Program-made: the position numbers and the translations under genes
In this document: in pieces, positions 12,601-24,957 of the stretch
How positions within the stretch are numbered: the first letter of the stretch is position 1
Layout of the letters: each line of letters opens with the position of its first letter
The notes under the pieces: generated by a model
What the model saw: the letters and a program-made list of their open reading frames with translations, nothing else
Database searches by the model: none
Told to the model about the DNA's origin: nothing
Source: Ophthalmolycus amberensis
Taxonomy: Eukaryota > Chordata > Actinopteri > Perciformes > Zoarcidae
Length of the DNA: 64,000 nt
Assembly (NCBI GenBank): GCA_024529925.1
Contig: JAFEUB010000716.1
Location: forward strand, 2,402,501 to 2,466,500
Direction of reading: 5' to 3'

Positions 12601-14153
12601 ATTTGTTTGGCATATTCTGCCCAACACATTCAATGCACCAGTGAGACAAACTGTGCAGAGGGTATTTTGTGCCCGTCCATGATATTATATTGATTCAGTC
12701 GCATTCCATGAATTTCAGTCAGATGGCCGGAGGGTGAAGTCGACGGGAGATGACGCTGCAGCTCCAGCAGCCGCACAGCAGAGGAGCAGGAGAGAGGCCG
12801 CAGACGAGACCTCCGCGTTCTTCGCCAGGCCGGTCAAGATCCGCAACTACAGGGGACAGCCAAGACCACCACCCAGCCATGGATCTGGTTAGACTCCCCA
12901 TCTTTATACTTCTGATTTTAAATCTAATATCTTCACATTCACAATGAGTATGAGGCATTTTGTGTTAATCGTTCTATCAGCAGCGTTCTGATTTCTGTTC
13001 ATTCCAGTCCAGCCCAGCGTGTTTAAAAGAGCAGCACGGAAGAGAAGAGAGGAGGTACGAGGGGCCGAGGAGGTGCACGAGGATGAAAACACAGCTACAG
13101 AGCTGCCTGTTGACCAGGTTTGCTTTAACTCACGTGTCGTTTCGGCCTTATAACCACACAGTGCGATGCGTGAATTGAATGGCAAAAATATCAGTTCAAA
13201 ATATGTTCAAAGCAGAGGTTTTTCTAAACACCCGTCTCTCTCATGTTTGTCGAAAGAGAGCTGCAGAGATAGTGGAGGATGAGGAATCAAACAGCCGAAA
13301 CACACAGCAGGTAAACCAAACAATCCTTTCATGTTCCAAGTGAATTTGTTAGCTTGTTATCTAAGTGGAGATGTTTACATTCACTCTAAAAGTACAATGT
13401 AAGGACAATTTCTCTACAAAGTGGAAATAAATTGAGGGTATAAATTGGAAAAGACATGGATCCATGATAATGAATTGATGTATCCATGCATTATGGTGCC
13501 CTTTGTAAATTACAGTCGACAGTTAAAATATGAATATGTGACACGTGATACTGTATTCTGCATGTGGGGGAAAAACAAATCACATAAATCCTTATTTGTT
13601 TCTCTCAAGAGACATTCACAAATTATAGAGAGTGAGCAGCACGATGGGAGCGAACACCCACACAAACACAATGGAAAACAGGTACAGTATACAATTGAGT
13701 GGGTGTTTACGTGTCTTAATAGAAAAATGTTTAGTTTTTTTCTAAATGGGTTCACAACAATATATATTATTTTCCTGTAACAGACTCAGTCATCTGAAGA
13801 AGATGGTGTTAAACAGACAGAACATTCTGCTACGACTGAGGAGTCTGCTGCTGAAACACTGGTATACCGATGCACACGCACTACTGTCAGCTTCCATTCA
13901 GACGTACATGGACAGAATTCAATGCGTGTCTCATTTCAAAAGGAGCCTGAGCCGAAGCAGACGTCTTCAAAGTCAAGGCCTTCGTCATCAGCCTCTCAGC
14001 CACAGAGCGGGGAAGGAAAGGCAAGTGTACTTACCTCGCAGCCTATTGACCGGGTCCAATGAGAACGTGTGCTTGATTGCTTTTTTTCCTTTTTCTGTTT
14101 TAAATAATCAGCTTGAACAGGAGAGCCTACAGACCCATCATCAGGAGGACTAG
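9684..14153 (+). CDS. dcdc2b: DCDC2B, doublecortin domain-containing protein 2B
   Basis: A protein with two doublecortin (DCX) domains; relatives bind microtubules and some act at cilia. Exons: 9684-9967, 10147-10198, 11239-11309, 11788-11919, 12016-12150, 12310-12346, 12474-12539, 12719-12887, 13008-13117, 13257-13310, 13610-13681, 13784-14020 and 14112-14153 (TAG). All phases agree, giving 486 aa. DCX1 (about residues 14-96) has SVVVYKNGDPFYSGRRFVVN and ends AAGFERFKKLE. DCX2 (about 130-220) has VFRNGDLLCPPFRFIIP and GHCYVAVGTERFKKLPYVEL. The tail is charged and low-complexity, with the conserved AFFARPVKIRNYRG block encoded in exon 8. Exon 12 could hide an 81-base in-frame intron (13862-13942), which would give 459 aa. 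The last intron uses a GC donor (AAG/GCAAGT). It is longer than the human protein (349 aa). It is convergent with TMEM234. Confidence 0.93.
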
Positions 14154-14562
14154 TGAATAACGAGCACGGAGGATTCATCAAGAGGTCACATCATCATAAC
14201 AGCAGATGACTTATGCGGCTGAATGAATAGTTTGATTAGATTGGTAAAACTTTGACTGTGGTGATGAAACAAGCAACATCATTAATTTAGGTTTTCTTTT
14301 AGAAAAAGTAAGAGTCAAAAATGTAAAGAGGCTCAGACAACATTATAACAAAGAATACAAAAGATGGACACTATCATGAGTTGTAGTTCAATACAGTCAG
14401 TCAAAACTTGTACTTTTATGACATTATAGGACACGGGTCATTCTGATGCAGATAGTGTGTAGCTGTTCATTCCATATACAATATTTTTGGTACATTTTAA
14501 GCCTGAATGTATTTCTGATCTGCAGAAATCAGTGACGGAGATCATTGTGTTTTTTCCAACAA

Positions 14563-14574
14563 TTTATTAATAAA
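14563..14574. terminator. Back-to-back poly(A) signals for DCDC2B and TMEM234
   Basis: The 12-mer TTTATTAATAAA reads AATAAA on both strands. It sits between the convergent stops of DCDC2B (14153, plus) and TMEM234 (15177, minus). Each gene would have a 3' UTR of about 400-600 bases. Another plus-strand AATAAA lies near 14655. Confidence 0.6.
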
Positions 14575-15176
14575 ATATCAGCCACATCACAAGCTGAATA
14601 GATGCAACAATAATAGTCGTCTGTACAGTGTTATGTGTCTATTAAATACTGTGACAATAAATATATATATATTACGATGTATATTTCCGTTATTCCTGAA
14701 ATCTGTACAACTTGGTCAGGACACATTTACGGTGAACACAGGCAGCCGCAGTAAAATATCCCCGTTACACCAAGAAGTTACATCACATTGGTCCATTTTA
14801 AGCTCCAGCCTTATTTGTATGTGGCCTCCATAGCATTTATGCAGATGCCAGTCACATGGCGGGGCTTAAAAGTCAAAGTTAACAGCCACCAACTTCTATG
14901 CAAGCACCGTAAATCTAGTCTGGCCTTGAGGTGAACCCGACACGAACCCACTTCCCGTTCAACTTGGTGTGAGGGTTTCTGGACAGGTCTTTAGAAGCTC
15001 ACGCTGACTTAATGTAGACACAATTCTCTCACCAGAGCCGTTACTCTTAGGAGTCACTGTCTGAATCTAAATGGCCCCCCTCTAGTCCTGATCCAACTCT
15101 GCTCCGGCTAATCTTCCCTCCCTGGCTGAGGAATCACTTCAACGTACAGGAGAGTTTGTTTCAATCTTCATCTCCG

Positions 15177-16652
15177 TTAGTGTGCAGCCTGCGTGATATT
15201 CTGCTTCTCAACGTCTTTGCCATCAATGGAGCTTATGACACACAGAGCGATGCCCGCCATGGTGAGGAACATTCCTGCCACAGCCTCTGCAGAGCGAGAG
15301 CGAGAGCGGACATGAATGAAACATCAGAACACAACCAGTACAGTATTTTTCAAGCAGATGAGGGAATTAACTGCTCAGTGATGTCTTGGCATGCCAGTCA
15401 AGTAACGTTGAGCTAATGTTACTCGAGTCTTGCTGATGCGATACCTCCGAACATGTTCCGGAAGCCAAATGTTTAACTCTAAAGCTTGTAGCATTCACAG
15501 ATTTGTCCTTGTGGGTTATCAGCATCACTTGCTGTGTGTGACAAGCTAGTGTATGAACATGAGTTACTTACGTTTGCCTCCAAACTCTTCACCCAGTAAC
15601 TTGCCAGTGAACAGAGTGCAAAGGAAGGTGAGAGAGTTGGCCACAGGCACAGCCAGCGATAACTCTGCAGAAGAGAAGTGGCGAGAACTGGGTATCATAT
15701 TCTGCTACCAAATGAATATGCAAAGTTAGTTCGTTGCAGCACTGGGTCAGTTAAACGGATTCGTTTGAACTTTCATGGCACGTGAACTAATGTTTACACA
15801 GAATGTATGCATCTCTGTCTTTCTTCCGCAATGATGATTAATGATGATATATTTTAGGAAGTTATGGAGAACGAAGAGGTAATATTTTAGTGCTAGTTTA
15901 GAAAACATGTTTATCAGTTTATCTCGGTAAGAGTTGACGTTCTCTGTCTGTTTTTGTAGGCTGTTATTGTGCATGCTAGCTCGCTGGGATGATTTACTGG
16001 CACCATCAGATTGTCGTGAGGTGTGTGTGTGTGTGTGTCTCACCTGTGGTGGAAAGTGTATAATAGTAGACCAAAGAGCCACTCTGGTTCAGGAGAAATG
16101 GGACCAGGTACTGTGTGGAGAAAGAAGCTCAATTAAACTAATTGTAAGGGGAAAAAGTCAGAATTTCAAAACATGCACACTGGCAAACTAAATAACTGAT
16201 CTCAGGGTTTACCTTGAGGTTTAGGAAAAGAAACTTGACCTCAGCCAGGAGCTGAGAGACTCTGTTGTTGTGTTGCACGTGTTCAATCCCCTCCGTGCCT
16301 CTCTTCAGGAAGGGGTTGGTGCAGCCCCACAGCACCGACACCAACAGAAGGCTCAGCAGCTCCACTGCAATACACAACAATCACCACGTCGCAGAACACC
16401 CGGTAGTGCAGTTAGCACCCTTGCTACAGACGTCTTATATACAGCCTATGATGCTAACGCTAGCTTACTTCCTTAGCGTTAGCTCTAATGTGTTAGCTAT
16501 GTTTGGCTCAGTCCTGTTATTATTCAAGCTCAAGAGGGATTAATGTTTAAGAGTACTTATATATTCGGTCTCAAAATACAAAACATACTTGGCAAATGTT
16601 GTGATTTTTAGAGAGTAAATCGGCTAGTTGGGACACTCACCTACGGTCACCA
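15177..16652 (-). CDS. tmem234: TMEM234, four-helix membrane protein, complete (144 aa)
   Basis: Exons on the minus strand: 16640-16652, 16213-16364, 16044-16110, 15572-15664 and 15177-15286. Every border is GT-AG and the phases close to 435 nt (144 aa). The N-terminus is MVTVVELLSLLLVSVLWGCT, then NPFLKRGTEG, with hydrophobic helix 1. Exon 3 gives YLVPFLLNQSGSLVYYYTLS, exon 4 LSLAVPVANSLTFLCTLFTG and KLLGEEFGGK, exon 5 AVAGMFLTMAGIALCVISS. This is the EamA/DMT-like small four-helix fold of TMEM234, whose molecular role is unclear; a role in the kidney filtration barrier has been reported in fish. The start codon is carried by a 13-base coding exon, which is easily missed by gene callers. Tail-to-tail with DCDC2B. 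Confidence 0.95.
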
Positions 16653-17926
16653 TTGTAATGTAGACATTCACCGTCAAGACGCATTCAAGACTCTTCAACT
16701 CAGGTTTTAGTGAACATTACGTAAATGGCCAGATTAAACAACAGTTTAAAATATATTCATTCTTTCACTCACCAGACCTGGAACCATTTATTTATAGAGT
16801 TTTATCAGAGTTAACAATGTATTAAATAAAGCACCGGACGATTTGGTCTGATGACTCATTTGTTAACTGCAACATTTTGCAACGTTTCTTGTCACCTTGA
16901 ATGCCGCTTAAGGTTTTTTATGTTATGGTACCAAAAGGTACCAAACAAGGGCGCAATAACTAACAATAACTCAATAACACCATAACATGCAACATACACC
17001 TCACTCCTCTTTTCCTTTCACTCTTTTGAGGTTTCATATGATTTCATCATATGATTTTGTCCTCTGTACAAATGACACTTCATTTTAACAAACAGGTCTG
17101 CCACAATTACAAATATAATATTTAATTTTCATCTCATTTCATTTAAAGAACAATACAAATACAGAGAGCAATGAAAATACAGTGCAAAACCATTTGGCGT
17201 CAAACTAAAAAAGGCTTTACATCACCGTGTTAGGCTGACACCCAGATGTCTCAAAATATCTCTATGGTCTCTTTGTTATACAAAGTACAAAACACACTGA
17301 CAATTTATAGATTTCTTTAACGAAAACTAATCTGAGAGAATCTGTGACCAGAAGACAAAGACAGTATAATGCAAGGTTAAGCAAAATAAAGTATGCAAGA
17401 TCAACACATTTTTCTCAAACATATTGGTATCCATTACACACTGAGATCTTTCATACTGTCTTTGTCTTCTCTGAAGTCTATACTAGTCCTACATTTACTC
17501 ATGAACCTATGTGGTCATCGTTAATACAGAAATGTACACACTAAAGCGCATTACAGTCTTTACTACACGTTTTCTTCATTGTATTAGTAGTGATCTGCAA
17601 AGACGACAAGCAGTGAGAAACTTCTGGCATCTATACTCTGAACACTGACTGTAGCCAAAAAGCAATCGCAGTTTCCCATCATGCAACATCCTTCATGCAA
17701 TCCACCATGTCTGTTTAAGGTACCATTTTGTTCATGCCCACCACAAGTACATCTCGGTATCGTTGTCGTGACCAGCAGTGGCTCAGTTGGTGGAGATCGA
17801 CAGTGACGACAGTAACGTCCCAGGTCGAGTTTCCACTGGATTCAGTCAGCACACAGTGTATATGGTCAGGGGTGAAGATGACACATCGCTCGGTGCTTGT
17901 TGTGAGACTAAAGCACAGTCTTGTTG
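16653..17926. other. TMEM234 promoter side and NCMAP-like 3' UTR
   Basis: No coding exon. The first part should hold the TMEM234 promoter. The rest is probably 3' UTR and flank of the minus-strand NCMAP-like gene; a candidate minus-strand signal of the ATTAAA type is near 17122. The palindrome TCATATGATTTCATCATATG lies near 17035-17055. Confidence 0.4.
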
Positions 17927-20510
17927 CTATGTGTTTCCTATTGATGAGGACTCATTTGTGGTGATCGTAGTGGATTCACTGATGGTGCGTAACTGCTCTG
18001 AGTGGTTTCCCTCCGCGCTGTTCAGCTCCCCTCTGGTCAGCTGCAAGTCGCTCTCTGAGACTGGGTTTGAACTGAAGATGCTGCTCGACACAGAGCTGAT
18101 TCCTATGGTGGTCAGCGGAATGCTGGTGTTAACTGTGGATTGTGACATCTTCGGACGGGGTTTGGAGCCCCCTCTGGCTCCCAGGACCCTGGATTCATGT
18201 GTCCGCCTGGCAACAAATAAAAACCATGATGTTACTTCACTCACATGCTATGTAGTAAGCTGTCATTTAGCGAAGTGGCATGTGATGTTCAGTCATTGTT
18301 TATCCATAAGTTGTACTCGGCAGTTGCATAGAAATATGGCAGATATTCCCTCGGGCCTTCTAATCTTATTTTGCTAGTCGGGCTATTACTTCAACCAGAC
18401 ACAGTGGTCATATAAAATGACAATAAGAAGACGAATAAGAAAGAAAGGTGTGGGTATTGTTTCGTGAAAACTGAATAAAAGAACCCACTCTTCACTACTG
18501 AGTCCCAACCTTTATGGCTTTTGTCCCCTTAAAATGAATTATGAGAGTAGATTCATCATTTCTTACCTCATATCAAGTTTGACATATCTAGCAGTTGTGA
18601 GCAGTTTTTCCAAAGTCTTTTCTTCTTAAATTATTTTTATTTTAATAACTTTAAGATGACCGAAAGAGTAATAGTAGAAAGGTAAGACAAAATTTAATCT
18701 AATTTTCTTTACATAATTTTTGTCATTTGGATTGTCTATACAGTAAATGTATTATGTTGGTTATTATGTTTGTACGTCTAGGGAAAGGAAATCCCTCCAA
18801 AGTTGCTGCTCCTGAGCTTTCTTCCACTCTTTCCCTGTTAAAGTTATTTTTGGGCGGTTTGCACTTAAGTTTGTACTTATCTGCAGCCTGAGTTAAAGAA
18901 CAAAGGGTCATTTTCTTTACAGATTGTAAAGCCTCTTGAGGCAAATATGTGATTCATGATATTGAGCTTTATGAATAATATCGACATGACCTGCAGAAGA
19001 CATAACACTGAATATCGTCCGTCTTGCGGGTCGAGTCTTTATACCGACAAAGTCACGTGAGACCTTGGATGACTCCAGCTGGGTATAAGTTCCGGTGTCA
19101 TCCCTGAAATCAGTCCATTTTGTTGGCAGCTCCATGTGGTCTGTCATTCGCATGGCACTGGCACGCCTGCATAAGATACACGGCAGCCAGAACCTCCACC
19201 TGCTGGTGCCTTCTTCAGGCGGCTTCCCGCCCCCGCCACCTTTACTGTTCCTCCCTCTGAAGAACATCTGAGGGAGTTGCATGCATGGAGGGACACCAAG
19301 GCTCTCTCCTGTCTTACAACAGATGACCAAACCCTGACAGCCATGCAGGATGCAGCAAAAGTTGGCCTCTCAGCTTCTCTCCAGCAGGCTACTTTCGACG
19401 CTTCCTCCACCAGCCTCAGTGATGCGTCATTGCAGACGTTTGCGCTCATGTCGAGGGTACATGGGCGTCTGATGTCCACTCTGGTTTAGCCAGGTTTTGC
19501 CGGCGCAGTCACCCTTGTAGACGTGTAGGTGGACCCTCCGTACTATCCCAGTGGAACCTGGGGAGCTGTTCGGTTCAGCTGCTCTACAGGCGCTTCAGCG
19601 GACTGTTCAAGCTAGTCAGACCAGGCAGCAGTTCTCTGGTCTTCGCAGGGACATGCTCCCTAGGGGTCCCACGTTGACCCCCCCGAGGCCACTTCAAGCC
19701 GCCAGCTCACCCCAGTAGCCACCATTGGCCTGAGAGGCCAGTCCGCTACCAACGCGACCCTACCCGCTTGCCTTGTGCGGCTGTAGTTTTACCTCCTGAG
19801 GGTAAATAATTGAAAGAGCAATCTAACATCATGGAGAAGGAAACGCCACCGGTTGAATGCGTCCTTTGAAAACGATAGGAATATGTTGATATGTATGATT
19901 GTTTTATTAGCCTGATGAAAAGATTAGAAACAGCAGCAAGTGCCCAGTGCTCCTTGCAGTGGATACAAATAGCATTGTTTACTTCACTGCTCGTGACATT
20001 CGCTATGCAGTAATTGTCCTGTCAAACAGAAATGAGGCCCTACCTGTTGTACGTCTTCAGGATTATCAGGAGAATGGCGAGAATGACGATGATTCCTGAA
20101 ACGATGACAGCGATCATTGCCCCCGAACCTGAGACACAGTGAGAATGAGTAATTAACATGTTGAAAGGCTGTTTTCAAGTCAAGTGCGTCTCTTCTATGA
20201 TTGCTTCATGCCGTGCAACTCATTCTGTGTATTCTCCAGAAGTAGTTTGTCGTAGCTTAGCGACAGACAAACAGAACAAATATGTCCGATAAAATGCACG
20301 GGGGCCACTCCTGTACAAAGCATCTAGATTAGACTGCATGACGCAATAGGTTAGTATTAATGAGGCTTGTCTTATCTTTTTCTTATGTTGTAATCACTGC
20401 CATAGGGGACACTCTAAATTCTGATGGTGTCCACAGCAAACAATTCATTCACAAGGGCGTGTTTTATCAATATCCAATTCAAGAGGACAAGGAGACAAAG
20501 CAGACATGCG

Positions 20511-20565
<55 letters not shown>

Positions 20566-20659
20566 ACTTACTCTGGATGAGTATTTGTTCTTTGGTCTTT
20601 GTGATGGCGGTTGTGTTTGAAGTAGTGTTGGTCACAGGTGAGACAGTTGAAGCTTGCAT
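17927..20659 (-). CDS. ncmap: NCMAP-like single-pass membrane protein (about 150 aa)
   Basis: Coding exons on the minus strand: 20572-20672 (ATG at 20659), 20044-20128 and 17927-18206, with matched phases. The N-terminus is short and rich in N-glycosylation sequons (TNTTSNTTAITK). It is followed by SSGA and one transmembrane helix (MIAVIVSGIIVILAILLIIL), a KTYNR stop-transfer, a basic stretch (RGGSKPRPK) and a Ser/Thr-rich tail of about 80 residues. Human NCMAP (noncompact myelin-associated protein) has the same plan: Thr/Asn-rich N-terminus, SSGA, one helix, LLKMYNR and a basic PKGPKP segment. It is found at Schmidt-Lanterman incisures and paranodes of Schwann cells. The neighbouring RCAN3 supports the name, since NCMAP and RCAN3 adjoin in human. 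The tail is longer and diverged, so another small single-pass family is possible. No signal peptide; type III topology is likely. Confidence 0.72.
19140..19800 (+). mobile_element. Decayed transposable-element coding remnant in NCMAP-like intron
   Basis: A GC-rich island in AT-rich intron DNA that conceptually encodes a Pro-rich stretch, then SEEHLRELHAWRDTKALS and LTAMQDAAKVGLSASLQQAT, up to a stop near 19487. Stops interrupt it after that, though Pro-rich frames continue to about 19780. The composition resembles the gag-like ORF of fish retroelements such as DIRS, but I cannot assign a family from sequence alone. It is non-functional as it stands. Confidence 0.4.
20515..20563. repeat. (CA)n microsatellite just downstream of NCMAP-like coding exon 1
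   Basis: About 24 CA units. On the transcribed strand this is (TG)n starting about ten bases inside the intron, after the donor GTAAGTACG. Confidence 0.95.
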
Positions 20660-20686
20660 CTTCAGCAATAACCTGCACAGAAGGAC

Positions 20687-20717
20687 AAACACACACACAC
20701 ACACACACAAAAAAAAA
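20687..20717. repeat. (AC)n plus A-run just upstream of NCMAP-like coding exon 1
   Basis: On the transcribed strand this reads as a T run then (GT)n, ending about 15 bases before the acceptor TTCTGTGCAG. It therefore forms part of the polypyrimidine region of that exon. Confidence 0.9.
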
Positions 20718-22561
20718 CTACTTTAGTCAACTGAATATTCTCTGAAACCATGACTACACAGCGCTACGTTTATGTGAGGGCAATATTTTTCAAGGTTGAA
20801 ACAGTTTTTGCTGCCGTCAATACTACAGATTAAGCGAGGAGACAGGAATAGAATGAGGAGAGAAGATGGGATTCGATGATTAAATTACCAGTGTGATATA
20901 TTGTTCTTCATAAACAGTGAACAGGTGGCATAGCAGAGGGAGTGCACCGATGAATAATTGTTTCATGAAACAATATAAAACAGATTGGAAAGACGTGGTT
21001 GAACATCTTTGTGTTTAATCTGTATCAGCTGTCACACAGCAGGTTCAAATCTTCCGTGTCATTTCTGCTAAAGCGTTTTGAAAACATTTGTGGTTGTAGA
21101 TGTGCATCATCAGCCACAACACACCAGGAAACCATGTTAAAACAAGTCGGACAAGTACCGAATAGTGCTGCAGTTCCTTTTTTTTGGACTTGAATTCATT
21201 GCATGTCTTATATTGAGTCAATCCCACATGCACCATCCTGCAGCCACAAATATTGACTTGACCATCAAACTATTGCTGAAAATAGTCCCCACCAAATGCA
21301 CTATTTGTTTAAGTTAAGTATTTTTCAAAGATTTGCGACTTTAGGAGAAGCAGATGGATTTGGTGCTGAGTGCTGCGGGCTGGGTAGGGAAGTTGCAGAG
21401 TATTAAAAGACAGACTAACGCACAATGATACCCACAATCGTCACGATGAACCAAATATAAAGCTGCGCTAATGTGACGTCTGTTCTGTCAATCATGACTC
21501 ATTTAGCCATGCATCATCAACAATGCATATCCTCAGTGCCGTTATGTTGCTTCAAGGCATGCGTCATTGTGTTTTCATTGATGTTAACTGTAATTTTGAT
21601 CTCGTCTATCTCTGTTGTTATGGGTCACGCAGAGATCCTCTGTCATATTTAGCAGGATCCCTGATACCGTTGAGGAAACAGATGTAGGTCAGGCCTGTCC
21701 CTGTAACTGATACTTCCCTCCTGAGCCCGGATAACACGCATGCAGACACTTTCAAGTTCCAGAAGAAATACATTATGATTACTTTGTTGATTCATTATAA
21801 TTTCCACTGAGCCTTTGTTCTTCACTCCTACTTCAGGTTCCACATCTACCGCACTAGAACAGAACAAGCGTCATCAAGGGAGTTCCTCATCCTCTTTTCT
21901 CACCGATGACGAGGCCACTGAGTCATTGAAGCAGGATTCCAGAGATGTGGATCATTATTACTTAATTGATCCTCTGTAATTGTATCACCTGATTTGTCAA
22001 ACCATATTTCTTGAGGCAGTTTTGTAAACCTTGTGAAACGCTCGGGAGGTCGTCTTTTTGTCCGATTCATTTTGGTTTCTCGTGTAACGGCTTCAATGAC
22101 TAATCCGAAAAATCATCCAGTGTGTTTTACATATTATTATTTCGTCAAACTGTCAGAGAAATGTCAGGCTTTACAATCAACAGCGACATTGTATAGGCTA
22201 TAAAAAGCTGTAAACCCTGGCACAAGGAAACGCAGCAAAGTTAGATTGACTGCTCCATTGATTAAGTTCAAATTTAGAACGCTGTCAATCAAAAAAGGAA
22301 CAAATGACGGAGATACAGTAGCCCTGCTTTTGCTTTACTGAATGAGTTCACGTACAAAACTCAAGTAATACATTTTAATGTTATACAAAGCTGCTGCTGT
22401 TACAAAGAATCTGTTATTCTAAATGAAAAAGTGGGAGTTCAGTGGTTTTGTAATGAACACCTGGCTGCTGACAGATAAGCCGACACACGTTCTCCTCCCT
22501 CTCTCACACACACTTACAATAGCCTGATTATTTTCTGCCACACATCCCTACTGCCTCTGTT

Positions 22562-22740
22562 CAGGGAATAATTTAACATTTTGGAAAATACGCTTATTCG
22601 CTTTCTCGCAGAGAATTAGAAGAGAAGGTCAATACCACTCTCACTTCAGTGAGGTAAATATGAAGCTAAAAGCTAGCAGCCGTTGGGCTTAGCTTAGCAT
22701 AAAAACTGGAAGCAGGGGGAAACAGCTAGCATGGCTCGGT
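22562..22740 (+). repeat. Dispersed teleost repeat (TTAGCTTAGCATAAA family), plus copy
   Basis: It contains TTTAACATTTTGGAAAATAC, AATATGAAGCTAAAAGCTAG, CTTAGCTTAGCATAAA and CAGGGGGAAACAGCTAGC, a series I recognise from a very common short interspersed repeat in teleost introns. Confidence 0.7.
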
Positions 22741-24774
22741 GTAGAGGAGAAAAAAAAACTCCTACCGACACATTGAAAGCTTGTAACAGAACAGAATTGA
22801 GCTTTGATGAGTCAGAATTTCACTTGACGCTATTACTCGATACTTGTGTGTGGTCTGTACATTTGAACCAGCTTCCTGCTCAACGGCAAACATTGCTCAA
22901 GCAACTCTCCCAGTGTTGACACGCACTGTTAGGCGTAGAGATTCGTAAAGACATATATCATGTTTTCTGTTTGCAGAGGTGACAGTTAGTGATAAGTGGC
23001 AGACTGATCATTTGCAGAGTAAAGTTGGTTATATGGTGGAGCCATCTAAAATCACTAAATTTGGCATCTAGTGATGCGTATGTATTTGTGCCTCTGTTTA
23101 CAGTGCAGTTATCAGCCTTTTTAACTGAATTTATAGTCACAGTCAGATGCTTACACAACAGAATGCATGAATATATATGAAGACTGACGTTCAACAGGCT
23201 CAATGTGGCATTTAAACGTAAAATCCAAACGAACACAGAGAGGCAGGACTGAAACAAACAACAGCATTACTGCATTAAGGGCACACCTGATCCATTCGTG
23301 TGCAGACAAGAGGGACTTTGTCCCCCTGTGCTCATAAATTTAGGTGCACAAGAAACATACTTCTGCCCCGGCAAAGAGAGGGAAGAGAGCAGGGATAACA
23401 ACTAGGCCGGAGATAGGACTCGACCCGGCCCAGCAACGTGAGATCGCATGTTATTGCGTCAGAATGTTATTATAAGTCTCCATTATAAGACCACATTAGG
23501 GCCCTTTCTTAACTTTCGCTCTCGGTTTGTTAATGTGTCATTTGACTTGTTGCCAGAAGAAGGTGTTGTGTTATCTTACTGTTGTCTAAATGATTTTCAA
23601 TGTCATGACAGACATGTTTAGCGGATTTTGGAAAAAATGTGGATGCAATGCAAGATATCAGAACGACACTTTAAACAACAACAAACGGACCGGATCAAGC
23701 GAAAGGTAAAGAAAAGCGTGTTATTTCCATAATGTTATCAGACACTGATAATAAGATGCTGAGCCTGTCAGCACTTTAAGTGGACGTACATAGAGGGTCA
23801 GGAGTCGCTCTGAGCAATTACATTACAGCCTGATCGCCGTCTGCAGCATTCTCCCTCAATACTGGACCAATTTCATTCATTATTGTCCCCATTAGTCACT
23901 TAGACACAAACACATTGGATCCAGGTTGAAAAATAACAAAGTTACCCTTTAGGATGCCGGCCATATTATCTGCTCAGAGAATTCACCAGCGTTTTTGTTG
24001 CTGCTGTTTACAATCCTTCTAATTCAAATTTGAAAGAAATGCACCACAGGAAAGTACCTCCGTCTTTGTTTTTCTTGTGTAGCATAAAGTGGCTACAACT
24101 GCATTCTGCCGAACCTTTGGTGCTGTATAAAAAGGATGACAGAGCAAGCACTCCTCTAAGGAACACATCACCTAAACAATGAAAGGGCGGGTTTTTAAAA
24201 TAATTGAAGCTAATTAGATCTTGAGTGTGAGCTGCATGTTTCTATGTCATTATAGCCAGTGTTCGTCAGAAGTGGGTGGGTGTGTCAACTCCCTCAGCTT
24301 GGGGTGGGTCGACAGAAGGTGGCTGCTGACTTCTTAACTTCAACCGGACGTCCTAGAGAACAAACGACTTTTGCTTGCCGCTGCCTAAATAGCAAATAGC
24401 ATAATTGCCCCTGAGCGGTGTTACGCATGAACATCGGCTAATTAAAACGTGCGTTAAGGATGTTCCATTTAAGCATGCGGTAAAAAGAGACCCGCTCACG
24501 TCATATAAGTACACTTAACACACTAATTGTTTCCGCTGCGTTCAACCCCTTCTAGATTCCAGGGGAAGCGAAGTGTTCATCTAGCTTCATCTACACAACG
24601 TGGCAATGTTTTCACTGCACATTCAACATTAGATGAAAACTATGTGAGAGACGAGTAGAGAAAGAGTGACTGCCGATTGATGTTGCTCTTTCCATTTAGT
24701 CACATTTCTAATTCACTCAAATGTGAACTGATACTTTGAACAACCAGCTGAAGGAAAAGGCCTTTGACGCACTG

Positions 24775-24957
24775 ACCCACATGTACAGCTTTGTCCCCTG
24801 GCTTCAAGCCTTCGTGCTAAGCTAAGCTAAGCTATGGGTAAGAAACCCGACCACTGGCTGTAGCTCCATATTTATCTTCTCAATCTTCTCATCCATCTTC
24901 CCACCAGAAAGCCAACAAGCACAATTCCTAAAATGTAGAACTATTCCTTTAACCGCA
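24775..24957 (-). repeat. Dispersed teleost repeat (TTAGCTTAGCATAAA family), minus copy
   Basis: The reverse complement carries the same order of blocks as the copy at 22562: a GGAATAGTTCTACATTTTAG start, AATATGGAGCTACAGCCAGT and a tandem TTAGC series. The two copies lie about 2 kb apart in opposite orientation. Confidence 0.7.

Noticed and set aside
17778..18377. 199-codon plus frame
   Set aside because: It is the antisense shadow of the NCMAP-like last exon, whose minus frame has matching splice phase and a sensible tail.
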